64,000 nucleotides of DNA from Allobosea caraganae (GTDB lineage Bacteria; Pseudomonadota; Alphaproteobacteria; Rhizobiales; Beijerinckiaceae). The notes beneath the pieces are model-generated. The model did no database searches. It saw only the letters and a program-made list of their open reading frames with translations, and was not told where the DNA came from. Positions 14,938 to 22,959 of this stretch are shown here, in pieces. Both the position numbers and the translations under genes were made by a program. Position 1 is the stretch's first letter. Each line of letters begins with the position of its first letter. Where the stretch lies: assembly GCF_003351345.1 (NCBI RefSeq), contig NZ_QQTO01000037.1, positions 555,609-619,608 of the forward strand, read 5' to 3'.

Positions 14938-15749
14938 GCCTGCGGGACATGATAAACTGCCAAATCCGATCCCTTAGCACTCTGGGCTCGCAACTGCGCC
15001 TGTATCAAATCATACTTGGAGAGCTTCCGGTAACAGCAGACGGACCTCAGAGTCGCCCCAGCAATGAATTCATAGAGCAAATAAAAGGCTGGTTGAAAGT
15101 TGCAAATACCGTAGCGGATGAATTTGAGCTGACATCTGTAAAAAGCTACCTACCTGCATTTGAAAGACGCCTAAGGCAACCGTCAATTACAAACGAAAAA
15201 ATATCAAATGACGCAGGTGTCTTGCTTGAGCTTCTGGATGAAAATTTAAAAGGCCAGCTAGTCTATCGCTACCCCAGTGACAAGGCAAAAATACTCAGGC
15301 AATGGAAAGAGGATTGGGCGCCAGCCGTCGCTTCGTTTCCATCCGCTGCGGCTGACATTCGCAATGGCGTAGACCTGTGGGCACTTGGACATGGCACTGC
15401 CAGCGTCTTCCATTTCATGCGGGTTCTTGAGCATGGGCTTCGGGCCTTAGCCAACGATGTTGGGAAAAGCTTCGATGTTCAGAGTTGGCAGGTAGTCATC
15501 GATCAAATCGAGGCGGAAGTTCGCAGTCTTGGTAAAACCCTTCCGGCAGGGAAGGAAAAGTCGAGCAGATTGAAATTTCTATCAGAGGCCGCAAAAGAAT
15601 TCGCGTTCTTCAAAGATGGATGGCGCAACCATGTTGCACACGGCCGAGAGAACTACGACGACCATCAAGCGCGCAACATCATGGATCACGTCAGGCATTT
15701 TATGACTTTGCTTTCTTCAGGCCTTTCTGAGGATGGGCCGCCCAGATAA
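14934..15749 (+). CDS. HEPN-domain protein with RNxxxH motif
   Basis: 271 residues, GTG start within the XRE stop. The protein is all helical. Near the C-terminus FFKDGWRNHVAHGRENYD carries R231-N-x3-H236, the RNxxxH catalytic motif of HEPN RNases, flanked by the expected long helices (VFHFMRVLEHGLRALAND before and MDHVRHFMTLL after). HEPN RNases cut tRNA or mRNA in toxin-antitoxin and abortive-infection systems. With an XRE regulator upstream and an HNH nuclease downstream it makes a defence-like operon. The base composition is AT-richer than the host. Confidence 0.65.
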   Translation: MSLRDMINCQIRSLSTLGSQLRLYQIILGELPVTADGPQSRPSNEFIEQIKGWLKVANTVADEFELTSVKSYLPAFERRLRQPSITNEKISNDAGVLLELLDENLKGQLVYRYPSDKAKILRQWKEDWAPAVASFPSAAADIRNGVDLWALGHGTASVFHFMRVLEHGLRALANDVGKSFDVQSWQVVIDQIEAEVRSLGKTLPAGKEKSSRLKFLSEAAKEFAFFKDGWRNHVAHGRENYDDHQARNIMDHVRHFMTLLSSGLSEDGPPR

Positions 15750-15766
15750 GTTCTGGCGCGTTCCGC

Positions 15767-16129
15767 ATGACCAACGGTATCGGCAAAAGAGTATGCACGA
15801 AGTGCGGTGGCAGCCGATTTAACGGCTGGAATAGCTGCATGGATTGCCGAAACGCGCGAGGAAGGCTTCGCGAACAACGCCTTAAAGCAAACGGGGGTCG
15901 GCACACGGTCGCTGAATGGCGGGCTCTTCTAAAGACCTCACCGACTTGCGCCGAATGCAACCGACCTTGGTCCGTCATCCCACCGAGGCCGGACCGGCGA
16001 TACAAAGCGGTCTGGACGAAAGGGCACAAAATTGCCGTCTATCACGGTGGCACCAACGACATCCGCAACATCCAAGCTGAGTGCTATGAGTGCAATTTCG
16101 GGAAGAACGCAGGGCCGTTGAAGCGATAG
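15767..16129 (+). CDS. HNH-type endonuclease
   Basis: 120 residues, 17 bp after the HEPN gene. An N-terminal zinc ribbon (CTKCGG...CMDC) is followed by the nuclease module: CAECNRPW, then GHKIAVYHGGTNDIRNIQ, then CYECNFGKNAG. This fits the HNH pattern with two CxxC knuckles, the catalytic His in GHK, the Asn in RNIQ and the final N in CNFGK. Free-standing HNH enzymes of this size act in phage packaging, homing or restriction. Here it is the third gene of an XRE-HEPN operon. Confidence 0.75.
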   Translation: MTNGIGKRVCTKCGGSRFNGWNSCMDCRNARGRLREQRLKANGGRHTVAEWRALLKTSPTCAECNRPWSVIPPRPDRRYKAVWTKGHKIAVYHGGTNDIRNIQAECYECNFGKNAGPLKR

Positions 16130-16198
16130 GTTTCCGCCCAAACGTCTTTGCTGGGTCCGTTCGTAGCTAGCGCAGAAGCTACACCGGTGGACCGGAGT

Positions 16199-16690
16199 TT
16201 ACCCGCCTGCGCCTTCGATCGGGAAAGCGTCCTCGTTCAAGTCGGTTCCTCTCGGCGGAAGCACGCGCAGCTCACGAATGTCCCGCCGCATCGCGTTGAA
16301 CAACGCACGGTAGCAGCGTTCAAGCACCGCCTGACCCGATCCATTTCGTATAGCTTCAAACAGCTCATTGAGCGCCAACACCACTTGGTCCGAGCCGACC
16401 AATCGAACTCGCCGAGCCATGCGGTTGAGTTCCACGCGCGCAGCGGTCGTGCCACCTTCAAACAGAGCGTCGACCTGCCCGGCAAGACCGAGATAAACAT
16501 CCCGTCGAAGCTCGTAATCAGCCCAGGCTTTTTCACTCAGCGCTTGGTCGCGGTCGGCGCGAACCTTCTGGCTAGCGACCCGGGCAGTGACCATCGAGTT
16601 GATAACCACAGTTAGAAAGCCAATCACTAATGCGACCACGCCCGCCACCAACGCGGCGGTAACTTGAGGATTGCTAAGGTCAATCGGCAT
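16199..16690 (-). CDS. Hypothetical membrane-anchored protein
   Basis: 163 residues: one N-terminal TM helix (ALVAGVVALVIGFLTVVI, about 13-30), then a basic, helical cytoplasmic part with a likely coiled coil (VRADRDQALSEKAWADYELR). No family is recognised. It begins inside the last codons of the integrase gene (11-bp overlap), so it is probably co-transcribed with it. A TM plus helical stalk of this type is common next to defence genes, without known function. Confidence 0.55.
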   Translation of the reverse strand: MPIDLSNPQVTAALVAGVVALVIGFLTVVINSMVTARVASQKVRADRDQALSEKAWADYELRRDVYLGLAGQVDALFEGGTTAARVELNRMARRVRLVGSDQVVLALNELFEAIRNGSGQAVLERCYRALFNAMRRDIRELRVLPPRGTDLNEDAFPIEGAGG

Positions 16691-18500
16691 GGCAAACCTT
16701 CGCCCGAGGCAAATGCGATAGCTGGACCGGCGCCACGATCTTGCTTATCTCAGCGAAGAGACGGGCGACAGAGTGGCCAGCGCCATAGCCGCGCCCGACG
16801 CTCTTCCCTGCCGCGTGCCCCGTAAGCGCATCATGCACGTCTTCAGATAGCCCTGCGTCCCGGCACATGTCTTTGAACAGATGCCGGAAGGAATGGAACA
16901 CCTTGCGAGGATCGGTGACGCCGATGGGCTTCCGGCCCTGATAGTTGCCCCACCACTGTGAGAATGCGGCGGTGCGCGCGCGGTTCTCGGCCGAGCCCAG
17001 CAGTGGCCATAGCGTCGCCCCCTGCCCCGAACTCCTGCGGCCCTCCACATAGCCGAAGAAGCCGAGGCGGCGTAGCTCGGGATGGATGGGGACTTTTCGG
17101 ATGCTGGTGCGCGTCTTTACCGTCCGTCCGCCGGATGTGCCGATGCTGATGAAGGCGATGCCGCCATCGTCCGTTTGCAAATCGCAGACCCGGAGTTGGC
17201 CAAGCTCAGACAGGCGGGCTCCCGTGAACAGCGCGAGAAGCGGCAGCCAATACTGCGCTTCTCCGCGCCCGCCCTTGAGCCGTTCGCCGCGACCGTGCAC
17301 CGGACCATTGGCGAAGATGCGGCGGAGATCGGCGGCGCTGAACGGCACTCTGTCATCCTCGGCCGTCGCGTCACTCTCGACACGCTCGGCTTTGAAATGG
17401 TTAGGCCAGTGGGAAGCTTCGTCTAGGTCGCTTTTCCTTCGGGCCTGCTCAATCATGGCCGAGAGCATTTGGAGCGACTTGTTCACCGTCGAAGCGGATC
17501 GGCGCCGGAACTTGGACAGGTCGCGCTTGAGCAGGTCCGGAAGCGTCATCTTTTGCAGCTCCACAGAGAGCTTCACCGGGATTTTGGAGATCGCGACGGC
17601 GTAGTCCTGAACCAACTTCTTGCCGATCTCGCCAATCCTCATGTCGCCGTGGAGCTGGACGAAGTGACGCACAGCCATATCGGCTTCCATGACGGTCTGC
17701 CGACGCGGCTTTCGGCCACCCACCACGCCGCTGCCTTCTTTCCATGCCAACAGCGCCTCTGAGAGCAGCGGGCCACGGGCCGCCTCATTGTCTGGTATAG
17801 TGGCATCAGGATTGAACAGCGGATCGCTGGGCACAAACGGCCTTCCGCTCAACTCCGATAGTGCGAACCTGCTGCCCTCTATCGCAGCGCGGCGCACAAG
17901 CTCTTGAAGCTCGGCATATTGCGGTAGCGCCCGGTCCACGGAGACCGCGTAAGCCCTTTCGCTCTCCGCCGTCGCATCAAGATCGGCATCGGGCGCGCGC
18001 GTCGTATCAAGGTCAGCATCAGAGACGCGCGCAGTCGGCCAGCCTTTGTTTTTCAGGATCAGGTCAGCTCTTTCCCGGACACTATCGCGCCCCTGCTCAT
18101 CCTGATTGCGATAGGAAGCGAGAGCGTCTTCCAGCTCCTCCAACCGCTCTGCCCGCTCCTCCGGGTCCGCAGAGCGGCTCTTTGCCGCAGACAGCACCTC
18201 GCGATAGTAGCCCGTCGCCAAGCGCTCCAGATCGGCCCTGCTCAGCTCGGATAGGTCACGGCGGGTCCGCTTCGCGGCAGCCCGCAGTTCCGTGAAACGG
18301 TCCAAGATGACCGGAAGCCGTTCGTCGCGGCGACGCAGCGCCTCGGCATGATCCGAAGTGCGAAGGCTCTCCAACACCTTCTGCGTGCCGTAGGTCTCAG
18401 CGTAGACCTCGGCAACGTCTTTCGGCACGCGGAGGTTTAAATAGTACGCCCCCCTCCGCTTGTTACGGCGCCAAAGTTTCGGCACGCGTTCCCCGCTCAT
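16680..18500 (-). CDS. Tyrosine-type site-specific integrase
   Basis: 606 residues from MSGERVPKLWRRNKRRG. The N-terminus (GAYYLNLRVPKDVAE) is the DUF6538-like arm-binding domain common in alphaproteobacterial island integrases. A long central coiled region precedes the catalytic domain: ALFTGARLSELGQL (first Arg), then VFHSFRHLFKDMCRDAG (HxxR) and LTGHAAGKSVGRGYG (His and the Tyr nucleophile). The gene reads away from the att repeat at 18589-18605, only 88 bp from it, so it is the integrase of the 13.9-kb element and should recombine at the 3' end of tRNA-Arg(CCT). Confidence 0.9.
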   Translation of the reverse strand: MSGERVPKLWRRNKRRGAYYLNLRVPKDVAEVYAETYGTQKVLESLRTSDHAEALRRRDERLPVILDRFTELRAAAKRTRRDLSELSRADLERLATGYYREVLSAAKSRSADPEERAERLEELEDALASYRNQDEQGRDSVRERADLILKNKGWPTARVSDADLDTTRAPDADLDATAESERAYAVSVDRALPQYAELQELVRRAAIEGSRFALSELSGRPFVPSDPLFNPDATIPDNEAARGPLLSEALLAWKEGSGVVGGRKPRRQTVMEADMAVRHFVQLHGDMRIGEIGKKLVQDYAVAISKIPVKLSVELQKMTLPDLLKRDLSKFRRRSASTVNKSLQMLSAMIEQARRKSDLDEASHWPNHFKAERVESDATAEDDRVPFSAADLRRIFANGPVHGRGERLKGGRGEAQYWLPLLALFTGARLSELGQLRVCDLQTDDGGIAFISIGTSGGRTVKTRTSIRKVPIHPELRRLGFFGYVEGRRSSGQGATLWPLLGSAENRARTAAFSQWWGNYQGRKPIGVTDPRKVFHSFRHLFKDMCRDAGLSEDVHDALTGHAAGKSVGRGYGAGHSVARLFAEISKIVAPVQLSHLPRAKVCHAD

Positions 18501-18523
18501 GCGTGTTGCACCCGTGTGTTGCA
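18501..18523. promoter_or_regulatory. Candidate integrase arm sites, right end
   Basis: GTGTTGCA occurs at 18503-18510 and 18516-18523, 13 bp apart, directly before the integrase start. GCGTGTTGCAC (18501-18511) is exactly repeated at 4787-4797 near the left end. Such repeats near both ends fit arm-type integrase binding sites that also overlap the int promoter. Confidence 0.4.
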
Positions 18524-18588
18524 GGTTGAACCGTCGATTGTGCTGATATCTGAAGAAGTTGCAGCAAATCAAGGATTTGCGCGAGAGC

Positions 18589-18605
18589 TGGCGTCCCGGA
18601 AGGGA
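18589..18605. repeat. Right attachment repeat (att core)
   Basis: TGGCGTCCCGGAAGGGA, identical to 4696-4712. On the reverse strand it is the last 17 nt, CCA included, of a tRNA-Arg-like sequence. The integrase gene is immediately to the left. Confidence 0.8.
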
Positions 18606-18644
18606 TTCGAACCCCTGACCTACGGTTTAGGAAACCGTTGCTCT
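18589..18644 (-). pseudogene. 3' fragment of tRNA-Arg(CCT)
   Basis: The reverse strand gives an anticodon arm (ACGGT-TTCCTAA-ACCGT, anticodon CCT), variable region, T arm around GGTTCGAATCC and acceptor CCGGGAC-G-CCA. The expected 5' part, beginning GTCCCGG with a D arm, is missing; upstream sequence (…GGGGCTAAAAA) cannot pair with the acceptor strand. Thus about 56 nt of the 3' part remain. The fragment may be the displaced end of an older island that used the same tRNA, into which the present element integrated. Confidence 0.7.
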
Positions 18645-18710
18645 TTTTAGCCCCTACTCGAGCATACCGCAGCCTACCGATCTGACGCCACAGGTACAAT
18701 GCGACGGTGA

Positions 18711-18782
18711 GGTGTTTCGCGCGGGGACGGGCCGGCGCGCCCTCAATAGCGCCGTAGCCGGCCCGTCGCTGTGCGAAACACC
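18711..18782. repeat. Long inverted repeat (72 bp hairpin)
   Basis: GGTGTTTCGC (18711-18720) pairs with GCGAAACACC (18773-18782), and GACGGGCCGGC (18726-18736) pairs with GCCGGCCCGTC (18757-18767), leaving a 20-nt loop. The stem is very GC-rich and nearly continuous. It lies in a gene-free stretch between the tRNA fragment and gene remnants. It could be a structured RNA, a terminator, or a recombination or transposon end. Confidence 0.65.
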
Positions 18783-18931
18783 GGGACCAGCTAGGAACTC
18801 CTTGATCCGCTCATCGTGCTAGATTTTGCCTCAAGCACCCCGATGAGGACACGTGATGGGATGGGACCGAAACGGTGGGCTGAACTGCAAGCCGCCTCCT
18901 GTCTAAAGGCCGTTAGGGCTTCGTTGCAGCA

Positions 18932-19129
18932 TCAGGCGTGAGTCCACCCGATGTCCTCGAAGGATTCGCCGTAGTTGAAGACGGTCGTGACGACGCGGAC
19001 CGCCCAGCCGTTCGACGGTCCTATGGCCTCGCCGAACTTACCTTCGTGGCCAAGGAGGCCCTCGACCTCGGGCTTGGTCGACTTGGTAACCTCGTGGACG
19101 TTGGCCTTCGTGACACCCTGTATGTCCAC
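18932..19129 (-). CDS. Possible small hypothetical protein
   Basis: A 65-residue frame, MDIQGVTKANVHEVTKSTKP to FNYGESFEDIGWTHA. Its composition is protein-like (balanced charged residues, few Arg/Pro runs), unlike the shadow frames around it, but there is no clear ribosome binding site and no family is recognised. It may be the end of a decayed gene in this remnant-rich stretch. Confidence 0.3.
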   Translation of the reverse strand: MDIQGVTKANVHEVTKSTKPEVEGLLGHEGKFGEAIGPSNGWAVRVVTTVFNYGESFEDIGWTHA

Positions 19130-19247
19130 TGAAGGCGAAGGTTACCGCATCCCCCGAGAAGGCGGGCAATCGCAGTTGACAGCTCGCCAAGATCGGATTG
19201 CATCCGCTCCGGCGTGAGCTCCGCTATTGGGCGGGCTGCACTCGTCG

Positions 19248-19346
19248 TCAGAAATCATCGAAAGCGAGACTGTCGAAGAATGCGTGCGCCCGAGTGATGC
19301 GGCCGTCCTTGACCTCGAGGAACCAGGCGTATGTGTTCGCATAGGG
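19248..19346 (-). pseudogene. C-terminal fragment of SnoaL-like protein
   Basis: The reverse strand reads PYANTYAWFLEVKDGRITRA then HAFFDSLAFDDF and stop. This is the typical last strand pair and helix of SnoaL/NTF2-like proteins (an FxVxDGRIxxxxxFFDxL pattern). Upstream coding sequence is lost where it meets the ABC-transporter fragment at about 19346, so the two remnants mark a recombination junction. Confidence 0.6.
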
Positions 19347-19677
19347 CTATCCGCGATGCCGCCGCGATCGCTTGCGCGGATTCTTTCATCGAGCTCCTCC
19401 CAGGTGGCTATGACTGCATGGTCGGAGAACGCGGAGCTACTTGGTCAGGGGGGGAACGCCAAAGGATAGCGATTGCCAGAGCGCTTCTCCTGAAGGCTCC
19501 AATTCTGGTGCTTGACGAGGCGACTTCAGCGCTGGATGCAGCCACTGAAGAGCAGGTTCTGCGGAACCTGTCAGAGGTCGGCCCGCAGTTACGAAGATCG
19601 TGATTGCCCATCGTCCTCAGCCGATTGCCTGGGCGGATCGGGCGGTGCGCGTCGAACTCGGACGAAGTGTGTCGTGA
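19346..19677 (+). pseudogene. C-terminal fragment of peptidase-type ABC exporter ATPase (frameshifted)
   Basis: The frame begins AIRDAAAIACADSFIELLPG, includes the ABC signature WSGGERQRIAIARALL and Walker B ILVLDEATSALDA, then shifts frame near 19590 and continues KIVIAHRPQPIAWADRAVRV to a stop at 19677. The IAHRP H-loop context resembles CvaB/RaxB bacteriocin exporters. The peptidase, TM and Walker A parts are absent and the frame is broken, so it is a remnant. Confidence 0.75.
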
Positions 19678-19722
19678 GAGAAGGCACAAAGACGTACAGC
19701 ATCCTGCGTGCAGAAAATGCAG

Positions 19723-21642
19723 CTAATGAGTGACAGCATCCAGGCCTTCGGCGTCGGCATGTTCATAGCTTGCTATCATTCCTCGAAACTCGTCACTCGA
19801 AAGCCGCCGCCTAGCCAATAACTCGCTACTGGCCCTCTGAAGAGGCTGCTGATGCGCCTCGATAATCGCGCAAGCCCTGGCCATCTCCGCCGCAAGGGTC
19901 TTGTCGACCTTCGATCGCAAGTCGCCGGACAACCGGAGGGCGGACATAAGATCCGGCTCGCGATCCTCCGCGATGAACGACAACCCCGAACCCAGGCCGA
20001 ACGAGGCCTCGAGTCTAACCGCCGCAAGGGTTGCACGATGCAAATCACTGTCTTTCACCCCTCCACCCGACGAGGATCTGTCGCCGAGGAGGACTTCCTC
20101 TGCCGCGATCCCCGCAAGCAGCCCGCAAATCTCATCGCGGATGGTGGCGGCGGTCGAAGCCCGCGGCTCGGAGTTCACCAACTGAATGAATCCCAGTGGT
20201 TGATATCCTTCCAGTCCTTCCGCCACGTCGGAGAGCTCGACGCCTTCGAACGGCTGTCCCAAAGACAGATACGCCATTGCGTGACCGCACTCGTGGATCG
20301 CAGCCCGGCGAACCAACTCTTCTGGAATGACGATCCTCTTCGGCAGCGACGCCTCCAGGTCTGACACCAACACCGCTCGACGGTCGCGCCGGGCGACGCG
20401 TCGGGCTTCGCGAACCAATTTCGCCAGTCCGGCGCCGCTCCATTCCTCCGTCCGACGAACTACCTGGCTCAGATCGTCGTCGGCCAAGTCTCCGGCGAGA
20501 TGAAAGCGGAGAATTCCTTCACGCGCGGCGCCGTCGGGAAGCGGGATCCTCACGTGCCTGTCCAGCCTTCCAGGTCTGACGAGCGCCGGGTCGAGCTTTT
20601 GAGGGTAGTTGCAAGCGCCGACGACGATCACGCCTGGGCGTCCCTCCACGCCGTCAATACACTCCAAGAGCCCGGCGACAACCTCCGTTGAGTACTGTGC
20701 GCTATGGCCCCGGAAATCCTCCCGGGAGCCGACGGCATCGACCTCGTCGATAAAGACGATCGCAGGGGCGCGCTGCTTCGCCTCATCGAAGGCCGCTCTC
20801 ATCGCTTTCAGCAAGTCTCCGAGGTGTCCGCAAGCTTGCCACCTGGCGATCGAGCCGACGACGAGATGAGCGCCACAGGTCGTTGCCAAGGCACGGGCGA
20901 ATATTGTTTTGCCGACCCCTGGCGCACCGCTGAGTAAGATCCCGCGATCGACATCGCCCCACGCGATCTTGCCTGCCTGCCAGTCCTTCAGGTCGGTGGC
21001 GAGCTCGAGTGCCCAAGCGGCGGCCTCGCCGAAACCGTGGAGGGCCTCGACGCCGACCTGACCGGCCTCGGGCTTGTCCTGCCTCTGCAAGATGTCTCGG
21101 ATCATCTCGATCGAACGGGACACAGGTCGACCGCGTCGAACGTTCGCCGCAATCAGATCCAGTGGCATGCTCGCCATTTCGCGCGCCAGGCTGCTGGTGA
21201 CGTGTTGCTTCAGGCACAATCGAGCCGCGGCCACGACGTGACCGACTTCCGGCGGACCGAGAGTGATAACAGCATCAGCCGCCGCGATCACCTTCTCGGA
21301 GACATCCGACAGGCTCTTCGCCAGCACGACGAGTCGATCGTAGTTGATCAACCCTTCGACGGTAAGCCTTTCCTTCCTATTCCCATTTTCATCCGCGGTC
21401 AGGAAGTTCGTCTTCTCAAAGTCGAAGCGAGAGCGCGGTTCCGGCTCCCCGAAAGCGAAGATCGCCGCTTCCTTGTATTGGTCTATGTTGCCTCCGATGG
21501 GCAATACGACGACGATCGCGAACGAAGCATGGGAGTCGACGTAGGGTCGACAATGCCGGACGATGTCGCAGTATGCCAGGAATCGACAAACGGATCGCGT
21601 CAACTTCCTGCGGTCCTGCTTGGCCAGTGAACCCCATTTCAT
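19723..21642 (-). CDS. Soluble FtsH-like AAA metalloprotease
   Basis: 639 residues. The N-terminal ~230 residues are unrecognised and contain no TM helices. The AAA domain has Walker A GAPGVGKT (239-246), Walker B IVFIDE (295-300) and the Arg-finger region RPGRLDRHVRIPLPD. The M41-like protease domain has HECGH (450-454) and SDLHRAT with a likely third zinc ligand near D533, as in FtsH. FtsH is normally membrane-anchored; this one appears cytosolic. It is the third gene of an operon with a ParA-like protein and a 106-residue protein. A regulated proteolysis role is inferred; substrate unknown. Confidence 0.8.
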   Translation of the reverse strand: MKWGSLAKQDRRKLTRSVCRFLAYCDIVRHCRPYVDSHASFAIVVVLPIGGNIDQYKEAAIFAFGEPEPRSRFDFEKTNFLTADENGNRKERLTVEGLINYDRLVVLAKSLSDVSEKVIAAADAVITLGPPEVGHVVAAARLCLKQHVTSSLAREMASMPLDLIAANVRRGRPVSRSIEMIRDILQRQDKPEAGQVGVEALHGFGEAAAWALELATDLKDWQAGKIAWGDVDRGILLSGAPGVGKTIFARALATTCGAHLVVGSIARWQACGHLGDLLKAMRAAFDEAKQRAPAIVFIDEVDAVGSREDFRGHSAQYSTEVVAGLLECIDGVEGRPGVIVVGACNYPQKLDPALVRPGRLDRHVRIPLPDGAAREGILRFHLAGDLADDDLSQVVRRTEEWSGAGLAKLVREARRVARRDRRAVLVSDLEASLPKRIVIPEELVRRAAIHECGHAMAYLSLGQPFEGVELSDVAEGLEGYQPLGFIQLVNSEPRASTAATIRDEICGLLAGIAAEEVLLGDRSSSGGGVKDSDLHRATLAAVRLEASFGLGSGLSFIAEDREPDLMSALRLSGDLRSKVDKTLAAEMARACAIIEAHQQPLQRASSELLARRRLSSDEFRGMIASYEHADAEGLDAVTH

Positions 21643-21718
21643 GGTCGTCGACGTCTCATATTTGGCTCGGATGGCACTCGGGCCTGATGGTCAGGCCGCC
21701 TGGTCTTCTGCTCTTCGC

Positions 21719-22039
21719 CTAGTCATCCCTCGAGGGATCGGGCAACGGACCGCGACGCCTTGGATGCGGCTGCCGCGTGGCCAGACGGACGCCTGTCGCG
21801 GGACCGACCCCTTCTTCGCGCATCGCCTCACCGAAGGTCCTCGGCCTGGCGACGAGATCGATCAGTTCGATGAGGTCGTCGAGCGATAGGGTCACCAACG
21901 AGCGCTCTCTCCCCGGATCGTCGTCGAGGCTCTCGGATGCCCTCTGTCCTCGATCGAGCTCTCGCAAGGCGGTCGACATCGCGCTGCGGTCCCCGGAATG
22001 GGCCGCCGTACGAATGCGGGCGAGAATGCACTTGTCCAT
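21719..22039 (-). CDS. Hypothetical protein between ParA-like and AAA protease
   Basis: 106 residues from MDKCILARIRTAAHSGDRSA, with GAGGTG upstream. It is charged and helical: DDDPGRERSLVTLSLDDLIE is acidic and the C-terminus (RQPHPRRRGPLPDPS) basic and probably disordered. No known family. It lies 24 bp after the ParA-like gene and 76 bp before the protease gene. Adaptor or substrate of the protease is one possibility, based only on position. Confidence 0.55.
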   Translation of the reverse strand: MDKCILARIRTAAHSGDRSAMSTALRELDRGQRASESLDDDPGRERSLVTLSLDDLIELIDLVARPRTFGEAMREEGVGPATGVRLATRQPHPRRRGPLPDPSRDD

Positions 22040-22063
22040 GTCAGGTCTTCACCTCGGGCCGCA

Positions 22064-22774
22064 TCAGAGACCGCCGATCGACCACGTTGGGTCGCTTTCG
22101 ATGTAGGAGCTTCCAGTCGCTCGAAGGACGGCCCGCGCAATCGCTGCTGCGGCATTGCCGAGCTTCGGCGACGGGCTGACCGATCCGTCGATCAGAAGCG
22201 GCCCAAGACCAAGCACGACGTCCGAAACGCCGAATCCAACAATGTCCTGGATGCTTGGTGAAACGCGCGACGATGCACGCGTCGCTTCGCGTTTGAGCAG
22301 ACGCTGGTAGTCCGCCTGCTTCAGCACAGCCGGCCAGCCGATCGGCACCACGACAACGCTTTTGTTTCCGGGCCGGGACCTCGCTCTCGCAAGGCGTGCG
22401 AAGTCGTGTGCCAGTTGCCGGAGTTCTTGCTTGTCCGTGGCCATCGGCAGCAAGAGATGGCAACGCGGGTCATCGAGCAGCTCTGAGGGAACTGAACCAC
22501 CAGGTAGGTCAACGACCACTGGGCCCTGATCGCCGTGAGCCGTCGCTCGGCGGAGAATGGCGGCGCCCGTAGAGCCCGCGTCGCCGGGTTCCAACGCAAT
22601 GGTTGCGAACGGAGCCCGCACCTCGCCCGGCAAGCTTGGCGCCGCACCGGAATTGTTCGGAATCCTGATGAGCAGGGGATCCATTCCGCGCCGTGCAAAG
22701 CCCAATGCGAGCAGGAGGCTGATGCTTAAGCGCGCAATCTGATTGCCGGACCCCGCGATGGCGAAAAGCTCCAT
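22064..22774 (-). CDS. Divergent ParA/MinD-like protein
   Basis: 236 residues. The N-terminus MELFAIAGSGNQIARLSISL, followed by LLLALGFARRGMDPLLIRI, has the beta1-loop-helix-beta2 layout of ParA/MinD ATPases, but the P-loop (normally KGGxGKT/S) is degenerate with no Lys-Thr pair. GPVVVDLPGG matches the Walker B/switch II strand, and KSVVVVPIGWP a later core strand. It may bind no ATP or a different ligand. First gene of the operon with the small protein and the AAA protease; divergent from the tandem-HTH gene across the operator array. Confidence 0.6.
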   Translation of the reverse strand: MELFAIAGSGNQIARLSISLLLALGFARRGMDPLLIRIPNNSGAAPSLPGEVRAPFATIALEPGDAGSTGAAILRRATAHGDQGPVVVDLPGGSVPSELLDDPRCHLLLPMATDKQELRQLAHDFARLARARSRPGNKSVVVVPIGWPAVLKQADYQRLLKREATRASSRVSPSIQDIVGFGVSDVVLGLGPLLIDGSVSPSPKLGNAAAAIARAVLRATGSSYIESDPTWSIGGL

Positions 22775-22855
22775 GGAAACCGACTCCTGCCAACGCGACG
22801 GCGAGCGATTCGCGAGGTCGGCAAATCACGACCTAGGATTCGAGGTACAACGAAC

Positions 22856-22909
22856 GGCCCTATATAGGCAAGTAGGGCCCTATATAGGCATACAGGGCCT
22901 TATATGGGC
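22856..22909. promoter_or_regulatory. Three 20-bp-phased palindromic operators
   Basis: GGCCCTATATAGGCA at 22856-22870, the same at 22876-22890, and GGCCTTATATGGGC at 22896-22909: start points exactly 20 bp apart. The core CCTATATAGG is a perfect palindrome with a TATA centre. The array lies between divergent genes (ParA-like to the left, tandem-HTH to the right), 50-80 bp from each start, so it can cover both promoters. Binding by the neighbouring tandem-HTH protein is the simplest idea. Confidence 0.75.
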
Positions 22910-22959
22910 GATCTTCTCCTGCGCTGGATTTCAGGATTCGCGCGTGTCATCTCGACAGA

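Noticed and set aside
18589..18690. Complete tRNA-Arg gene
   Set aside because: The 3' half folds well but the upstream sequence cannot form the acceptor or D stems, so only a 3' fragment is supported.
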